Below, piece after piece: positions 14,192 to 18,459 of a DNA stretch of 18,459 bases (within the stretch, counting starts at the first letter, position 1; every line of letters begins with the position of its first letter). The stretch lies in assembly GCA_028288775.1 (NCBI GenBank), contig JAQGHP010000035.1, positions 1 to 18,459 of the forward strand. The letters are read 5' to 3'. A program made the translations under genes and the position numbers. The notes under the pieces were generated by a model, which did not search any database, was not told where the DNA came from, and saw only the letters and a list, made by a program, of their open reading frames with translations. The stretch is from Phycisphaerales bacterium. GTDB lineage: Bacteria; Planctomycetota; Phycisphaerae; Tepidisphaerales; Tepidisphaeraceae.

Positions 14192-14267
14192 GTAGGGTGG
14201 GTGTACCCGCCCACCATCCCGGCCGGATAGACGCAACCGCGACAGTGGTCGAGTACACTCACCCAAC
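14192..14267. repeat. Decayed REP-like inverted pair, copy 4
   Basis: The left arm 14192-14215 is intact in form (GTAG, GGTGGGTG, TACC, CGCCCACC). The right arm, about 14245-14267, is degenerate: read inwards from its outer end it has GTTG in place of GTAG, then GGTGAGTG, TACT, CGACCAC. The spacing is like that of the other pairs. Confidence 0.6.
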
Positions 14268-14320
14268 TTCGATGAATCCTTCAAGCGAAGTCCAACGCTA
14301 ATCAATGAATTCCCCGGCGT

Positions 14321-14350
14321 TTTTCTCTGCGCCTCCGCGCCTCTGCGTTC
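14321..14350. repeat. CTCTGCGCCTCCGCGCCTCTG dispersed repeat
   Basis: A low-complexity segment of CTCTGCG/CCTCCGCG units ending in CTCTGCGTTC, the reverse-complement counterpart of the GAACGCAGAG repeat at 1174-1200. It lies between the decayed REP-like pair and the tRNA promoter. Confidence 0.5.
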
Positions 14351-14366
14351 ATCCCTCCCCAACACG

Positions 14367-14394
14367 TTGACGCCGCCCGGCGAATCTGCATAGT
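14367..14394 (+). promoter_or_regulatory. Candidate promoter of tRNA-Glu
   Basis: TTGACG (5 of 6 to the -35 consensus), a 16-base spacer and CATAGT (4 of 6 to the -10 consensus). Transcription would begin near 14401, about 30 bases before the mature tRNA 5' end. Confidence 0.42.
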
Positions 14395-14431
14395 GTTCGG
14401 CCACCTAGGCGTGCCCACCGTTCACACGGCT

Positions 14432-14504
14432 GGCCCCGTCGTCTAGAGGCCTAGGACACGGCCCTTTCAAGGCCGCGACACGGGTTCGAATCCCGTCGGG
14501 GTCA
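14432..14504 (+). tRNA. tRNA-Glu (anticodon TTC)
   Basis: A complete 73-nt cloverleaf. The acceptor stem GGCCCCG pairs with CGGGGTC (one G-U), with discriminator A at 14504. The D stem GTCT pairs with GGAC. The anticodon stem CGGCC/GGCCG encloses loop CTTTCAA, with anticodon TTC at 14466-14468. The T arm is ACGGG TTCGAAT CCCGT. CCA is not encoded directly after the discriminator. The TTC anticodon reads GAA and GAG (Glu). A promoter-like sequence lies upstream and a hairpin terminator 33 bases downstream, so it is a single-gene unit. Confidence 0.96.
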
Positions 14505-14536
14505 CTACCAGTTCCCGTACTGAATCTACGGTCCAG

Positions 14537-14563
14537 AATCCCCCGGTAACGCCGGGGGATTTT
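14537..14563 (+). terminator. Rho-independent terminator after tRNA-Glu
   Basis: A 10-bp stem AATCCCCCGG/CCGGGGGATT (14537-14546 with 14552-14561) with a 5-base loop TAACG runs into TTTT on the plus strand. The minus-strand side lacks a T run, so it serves the tRNA mainly, though the hairpin may also protect the 3' end of the PKD gene ending at 14589. Confidence 0.8.
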
Positions 14564-14588
14564 GCGTTTCCGGCGGATTGGTTTGCCT

Positions 14589-16349
14589 TTACCCCGTAAC
14601 CACCGCCGTGCTTACCAGCCAGTCGGGGCTGTAATCGGTCGATGTGAACCCGTTCACGTCTTTGTAAGTCGCCGCAAGCGAGATGCGATACCGGCCGGGC
14701 TGTGCGTAGGTGTGGCTGTCGTTGATCTGATACCTGTCGCCGCCCAGCGGGGTAAGCGTCACGGCGGAGTCGCCGGCGGAATTGTCACCCCAATCCACCG
14801 TGCCCCCGAGCAATGGCCCGCCCTGCACGCCGGTGAACGTGACGACGCCGATGCTGCCGGAATAGGTCTGGCCCGCGGCCAGATTGAGCGTGACCCCGCC
14901 CTGTGAATTGGGCACGGCGTTGATCGTCTGGCTGACGGAGCCCAGGATCGTGTCGTCCGCCTGGTTGACGTGGTCGCTAAGCTTGAAGGTGATGGTGGCG
15001 TGCAGGATCTCGGCGAACGTCGTGCGGAGAACGTGCGTAGGGTTTTGCCAGGAAAAATCATTCATGGCGTTCAGAACGAAATGGTTGTTCCCGACGGGAT
15101 CGACTGATGTTTCGAACGACCCTGCCGTACCCAGGCCGTAATCCACGATCGCGTAGGGCACTGGCGCATCGGGCGCGGTGGATACATTCTGTAACATCGC
15201 CAGCGGTGCGTTCAGGAAATCGCCGTACGCGGTCGGCGGGGGCAGGGCGGTGATGATCGCATTCGAAGCCGACGGCGGAGTCGGTTCGCCGGTCACGGTG
15301 ATCGTGCTGACAACCGGGACATAAACCTGCGGCACGGGGTCCACACTGTCGGGCAGTGCCTGGCCGGGGAGGGGGAATAATGGCCTGTTCCCGAAGCGGG
15401 TCAGGACGTTTGCCGTATAGGTGCCGGGGGCGGCGTACGTGTGCCCGCCGTTGATCTGATACTGGTTGGCACCCAATGAAACGAAAGTGCCCGGCGAATG
15501 GGTGCCGTCGCCCCATTCGATGGCGACCTCAACGGGCGTGAGGCTGCTGGTGAGCGTGCCGATGATTCCTGTGAAAGGCGTGCCTGTAACGGCAACGAGA
15601 TTGAGCCCGCCGGGAGAGTTTCCCGTGATAATTTTCGCAGGAGGGACGGGTGCCGCGGCATTCACCACCACGTCCGCGACCAGCAAATAAGGATTGGCGG
15701 CCTGGCCCGTCCCGTCTCCAGCCCTGGTCACGACCACCGCATAGCGGCCTGCATTGGCATAGACATGGAAGCCGCTCAGGACGGATCGGCCGCCGTGACT
15801 GGAAACCGTCGGCGCGGAAATCGAGCCATCGCCCCAGTCGATCGTGAGCCCGGCCGCGGGCGACGGCCCATTTTTAATGGAGCCAAGGACGGCATCAAAG
15901 GATTGCATCGCCCCGACGGAGAGGGTCCGCCCGTTGGGCGTCCTGGGCGCGACGCGAGCGGTTTCCTTAACGCTTGCGATCGTCGAACCGTCCCGCGAAA
16001 CCGTAATCACGACCGGAAAAACGCCGGCCTGCGAATACGTATGGCCCCCGACCAGCCGGAGCTTCCCATGGACGGTTTGCAACCCGGCGGAAATATCGGT
16101 GGTCGTGCCGTCGCCCCAGTCCACGGTTGCCGCAAGCCCGGCGAGTTGTGCCGGGCCCTTGCCCACATGCGCGGTGAGGAGTGCCGTCTGCGACAGCGTC
16201 TCCCCGGCGACCGTGTGCAGGTGCGCGTTGCTATGGAACAAAATGTGACCCGGACCGGCCGAAGCCGAAAGCAGCCGCCGGCCCTCGAGCGGCTCGACCA
16301 ACACGACAGACGAACTCCCACCCGCAATTCGCGCGCGCGATCGATCCAT
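14589..16349 (-). CDS. PKD-like repeat surface protein with planctomycete EPLEGRRLLS motif
   Basis: A 586-residue extracytoplasmic protein. The N terminus carries VEPLEGRRLLSA (18-29), the LEP-x-LLS-type motif that marks many large secreted planctomycete proteins and probably acts in their export or anchoring. About five Ig-like PKD-type repeats of 95-125 residues follow, marked by DWGDG or close variants at 77-81, 171-175, 279-282 (EWGDG), 403-407 (DYGLG, degenerate) and 519-523 (DWGDN). Most are followed by a GGHTY...AGxY closing strand (102-111, 302-311, 545-554). Such repeats bind other proteins or polysaccharides or act as spacers; no enzyme domain is present. The ATG at 16349 has GGAG about 7-10 bases upstream. 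It is transcribed in the same direction as the LecA-like gene 177 bases upstream. It has no C-terminal anchor. Confidence 0.88.
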   Translation of the reverse strand: MDRSRARIAGGSSSVVLVEPLEGRRLLSASAGPGHILFHSNAHLHTVAGETLSQTALLTAHVGKGPAQLAGLAATVDWGDGTTTDISAGLQTVHGKLRLVGGHTYSQAGVFPVVITVSRDGSTIASVKETARVAPRTPNGRTLSVGAMQSFDAVLGSIKNGPSPAAGLTIDWGDGSISAPTVSSHGGRSVLSGFHVYANAGRYAVVVTRAGDGTGQAANPYLLVADVVVNAAAPVPPAKIITGNSPGGLNLVAVTGTPFTGIIGTLTSSLTPVEVAIEWGDGTHSPGTFVSLGANQYQINGGHTYAAPGTYTANVLTRFGNRPLFPLPGQALPDSVDPVPQVYVPVVSTITVTGEPTPPSASNAIITALPPPTAYGDFLNAPLAMLQNVSTAPDAPVPYAIVDYGLGTAGSFETSVDPVGNNHFVLNAMNDFSWQNPTHVLRTTFAEILHATITFKLSDHVNQADDTILGSVSQTINAVPNSQGGVTLNLAAGQTYSGSIGVVTFTGVQGGPLLGGTVDWGDNSAGDSAVTLTPLGGDRYQINDSHTYAQPGRYRISLAATYKDVNGFTSTDYSPDWLVSTAVVTG

Positions 16350-16526
16350 GATATTCTCCAGTATACATTGCCCCGCGATGGAGTCGTCAGGTAAAGCAGA
16401 AGTTTGCCGGCCCCCGACGCCGCCGCCTGAGCATTGGTTCGGGGGAGGGGCAGGAACCTTCCAAAAAACGAGAGGTTTGCGGTTCGACCGGTATAGCCAC
16501 TTGAGCGGAAGTGTCGGACGACATGG

Positions 16527-17171
16527 TCAGCGTACGATTTTCGTGATGCTCACGCTGAGCGAGCCCTGATTGTCCGACATATCCGGGTCATTGATCTCGA
16601 AGGAGATCGGCGTTCCGTCCGATTCGACGTGGATGGTGGCCCGCTCTCCTGCGAGGGCTTGCTTTTCTCCCACCATGATCAGCAACGCCCCGACATTCTT
16701 GCCGCCGGGACTGGACACGGTGCTGCCATTGGGGCCCGACTCGCCCGACGCGGTCGGGTTCCACTTCCATTTCCCCTGTGCGGCAATCACGTAGTCCCCC
16801 GCGTCAACGGTCGCGACCTGCTGCCACGGCTTGTCGGCCGCCACGACGTACACCTGCGATTTGCCGCCCAGTTCATCCATCTTGGCCGTCGCGATCTTGA
16901 TCTGCCCGTCTATCGCGTTGGCTTCCAAAAGGTTGCCGGCCTTGGTGGTGGCGGCGAGCGCGATTTTCAGCTTCGCGACCATCGCCCGCTCCGCTTTGAC
17001 CCGGGCCTGATGGTATGCCTCATCGGCTTCCTTCACCGCCTTGTCCCGCTCCCGCATTGCCGCGACCGCGGCAGGGGACTGCGGACGCTCCGGCGTCTTC
17101 TGTTCACCGGCGGCAATACAGGCGAAGATCAATAGGGCTGCCGACAGAGCCACAACGGGGCGCAACCGCAT
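16527..17171 (-). CDS. Secreted protein with C-terminal LecA (PA-IL)-like domain
   Basis: A 214-residue exported protein. A signal peptide (1-22, MRLRPVVALSAALLIFACIA) is followed by a charged, coiled-coil-like helical region (about 34-103). A C-terminal domain (about 107-212) has the strand pattern of the Pseudomonas LecA galactose lectin: GDYVIAAQGKWKWNP, GPNGS, NVGALLIMVGEK, then INDPDMSDNQGSLSVSITKI. In LecA the last loop binds Ca2+ and galactose through Asp, Thr and Asn residues; the N194/D195, D197, D200 and N201 cluster is the likely counterpart. Sugar binding is not assured. The frame is open upstream to 17480, but I start at ATG 17171 because it gives the signal peptide and avoids overlap with the ligase gene; a GGA lies 8 bases upstream. 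It is 82 bases downstream of the ligase. Confidence 0.82.
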   Translation of the reverse strand: MRLRPVVALSAALLIFACIAAGEQKTPERPQSPAAVAAMRERDKAVKEADEAYHQARVKAERAMVAKLKIALAATTKAGNLLEANAIDGQIKIATAKMDELGGKSQVYVVAADKPWQQVATVDAGDYVIAAQGKWKWNPTASGESGPNGSTVSSPGGKNVGALLIMVGEKQALAGERATIHVESDGTPISFEINDPDMSDNQGSLSVSITKIVR

Positions 17172-17253
17172 AGATGTGTCCTTCCTAATGAATGTTCGCC
17201 CACATGATCCCCAGAGCAGCCAAGTTCCACAAGGCGTGAGGCTGCAATGCGAT

Positions 17254-18459
17254 TCATCTCCCGGCCTCCACTTTCTCCAGCAGCTCGCGCATGGCCTGCA
17301 ACCGGTCGGCCTCTTCCGGCTTCTTGTCCTTGCGCACCCGCAGGATCCGCGGGAAGCGCAGGGCGATCCCTGATTTGTGCCGGCCGGACGCCTGGATCGC
17401 CTCGAAGCCGATCTCGAAGACCAGCAGCGGCGCAACCGCATGCACGGGGCCATGGCGGGCGAGTGTGTGCTTGCGGGCAAATCGGTCCACCTCGGCGATC
17501 TCCTGATCCGTCAGCCCCGAATACGCCTTGGTGATCGGCACCAGCGCCGGGCCGTCCCAAACTCCAAACGTGTAATCCGTCAGCAAGCCCGCGCGCTTCC
17601 CGTGCCCGGGCTCGGCGGCGATCATCACCACGTCCGTCGTGTACGGCTCCACCTTCAACTTCCACCACAACCCCGTCGTGCGGCCCGGCGTGTAAGGCGA
17701 ATCCCACCGCTTGAGCATCACGCCTTCCCCGCCCAGACGGCGCGAATCCTTCATCACCGCGCTGACGGCGTCCCACACCTCGTGTACCGCCGGCTCGGAG
17801 AGCCGCAAGGCTGTTGTGGGATGAACGGCTTTCACGACCCTGGCGAGCAGTTCGCGCCGTTCGCGCAGCGGGCGGCCGCGGACGTCGGCGCCTTCTATTT
17901 CGAGCGCATCAAACGCGACGAACGTCACCGGGTTCTCGGGCCAGAAGGTCATCTCAAAGCTTTTGCGGTTCAGTCGGCGTTGGAGCTTTGTAAACGGCTG
18001 GGGGCGGGCGGCGGCGTCATCCCACGCGACGATTTCGCCATCAAGCACTGTCCCGTCGGGGAGTGATGTCGCGGCTTGCGTAATCTCGGGGAAAGTGGCG
18101 GTGACAACTTCGTCGCCGCGTGACCAGAGGGTGGTGCGTCCGGCCCGGCGGATGATCTGGGCGCGGATGCCGTCCCACTTCCATTCGACCAGCCAGTCCG
18201 CGATCGGCCCGATCGATTCCAGCGGCTCATGCAGCGGGTGCGCGAGCATGAACGGGTATGGCATGCCCGGATCGGTCGTGCCGCCCTCCGCGCCACCCAG
18301 CAGGCGGGCCATCGTTTGATCGTCGGGAGTCCAGTTGCCGGCCAGGCGGTGGGCGATCAGGGCGGGCTCCACGCCCGCGACTTGCGCGATCGCGCGGATG
18401 AGCAGTTGCCGTGAGACGCCGACGCGAAATTCCCCGGCCAGGAGTATGTGAAACAAGAA
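17254..18459 (-). CDS. ATP-dependent DNA ligase, 5' end beyond the window
   Basis: The C-terminal 402 residues of a nucleotidyltransferase-type ATP-dependent DNA ligase; the frame is open to the right edge, so the N-terminal part is missing. Numbering here starts at the TTG codon at 18456. The visible start FHILLAGEFRVGVSRQLLIRA is the end of the N-terminal DNA-binding domain and not a true N terminus. Motif I is EWKWDGIRAQ with K93 as the adenylated lysine. Motif III is FVAFDALEIEG, motif IV EGVMLK and motif V LWWKLK, followed by the OB-fold domain (VEPYTTDVVMIAAEPG to the end). The RHKSGIALRFPRILRVRKDK segment is typical of the C-terminal end in this family. It resembles the ligase type often found with an exonuclease and a DEAD-box helicase, but those genes would lie outside the window. 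It acts in DNA repair. Confidence 0.93.
   Translation of the reverse strand, partial: FLFHILLAGEFRVGVSRQLLIRAIAQVAGVEPALIAHRLAGNWTPDDQTMARLLGGAEGGTTDPGMPYPFMLAHPLHEPLESIGPIADWLVEWKWDGIRAQIIRRAGRTTLWSRGDEVVTATFPEITQAATSLPDGTVLDGEIVAWDDAAARPQPFTKLQRRLNRKSFEMTFWPENPVTFVAFDALEIEGADVRGRPLRERRELLARVVKAVHPTTALRLSEPAVHEVWDAVSAVMKDSRRLGGEGVMLKRWDSPYTPGRTTGLWWKLKVEPYTTDVVMIAAEPGHGKRAGLLTDYTFGVWDGPALVPITKAYSGLTDQEIAEVDRFARKHTLARHGPVHAVAPLLVFEIGFEAIQASGRHKSGIALRFPRILRVRKDKKPEEADRLQAMRELLEKVEAGR

Larger units (their letters stand above)
13852..14431. other. Divergent intergenic region with repeats
   Basis: These 580 bases lie between the DUF6065-like start and tRNA-Glu. They contain a GCCCCGCGGCGGGGGT hairpin-like stretch followed by a 10-bp tandem repeat (14000-14027), a decayed fourth REP-like pair (14192-14267), a CTCTGCGCCTCCGCGCCTCTG repeat (14321-14350) and the tRNA promoter. 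No credible coding sequence is present. Confidence 0.75.

Noticed and set aside
13965..14404. Small minus-strand frames upstream of tRNA-Glu
   Set aside because: They are made of the decayed REP-like pair, the tandem repeat and the CTCTGCG repeat; no start signals.
14432..14504. tRNA-Glu as an integration site for a mobile island
   Set aside because: No integrase gene and no duplicated tRNA 3' end is visible on either side in this window.

Overview
The window looks like chromosomal DNA of a planctomycete, most likely from the Phycisphaerae side of the phylum. This is inferred from four things: a high-GC sequence; a secreted protein with the planctomycete EPLEGRRLLS N-terminal motif; a secreted protein ending in a LecA (PA-IL)-like domain; and a zinc-ribbon/membrane protein of a type common in that group. 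I see no phage, plasmid or CRISPR genes.

Layout. At the left edge are a small zinc-ribbon ORF and tsaB (tRNA t6A modification) on the plus strand. A 620-base convergent spacer full of repeats follows. From 9083 down to 1716 lies a minus-strand run of seven genes: an M16 protease subunit with the R/Y motif but no zinc site, an Rpn-type nuclease, an M16 subunit with the HxxEH zinc site, two tandem Uma2-type nucleases, panB (pantothenate synthesis) and an HtrA/Deg periplasmic protease. A good candidate promoter precedes the first gene and a clear hairpin terminator follows the last. Two plus-strand envelope genes come next: a zinc-ribbon membrane protein and a coiled-coil lipoprotein with a Pro/Ala/Thr-rich tail. 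A repeat-rich spacer, a DUF6065-like gene (minus), another repeat-rich spacer and tRNA-Glu(TTC) with promoter and terminator follow. The right end carries three minus-strand genes: a PKD-repeat surface protein, the LecA-like protein and an ATP-dependent DNA ligase cut by the window edge.

How the genes relate. The two M16 proteins have complementary defects and probably form one heterodimeric protease, even though a nuclease gene sits between them. The rest of the long run looks functionally mixed: vitamin synthesis, protein quality control and three PD-(D/E)XK-type nuclease genes.

The most unusual content is in the spacers. Four loci carry inverted pairs of a 24-nt unit made of GTAG plus a short hairpin. 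This is the architecture of REP/BIME elements moved by Y1 (RAYT) transposases. One pair is nested inside a second, larger inverted repeat. Several other dispersed-repeat families are present. No transposase is encoded here. I found no convincing new multi-gene system; the REP-like elements and the interrupted M16 pair are the best leads.
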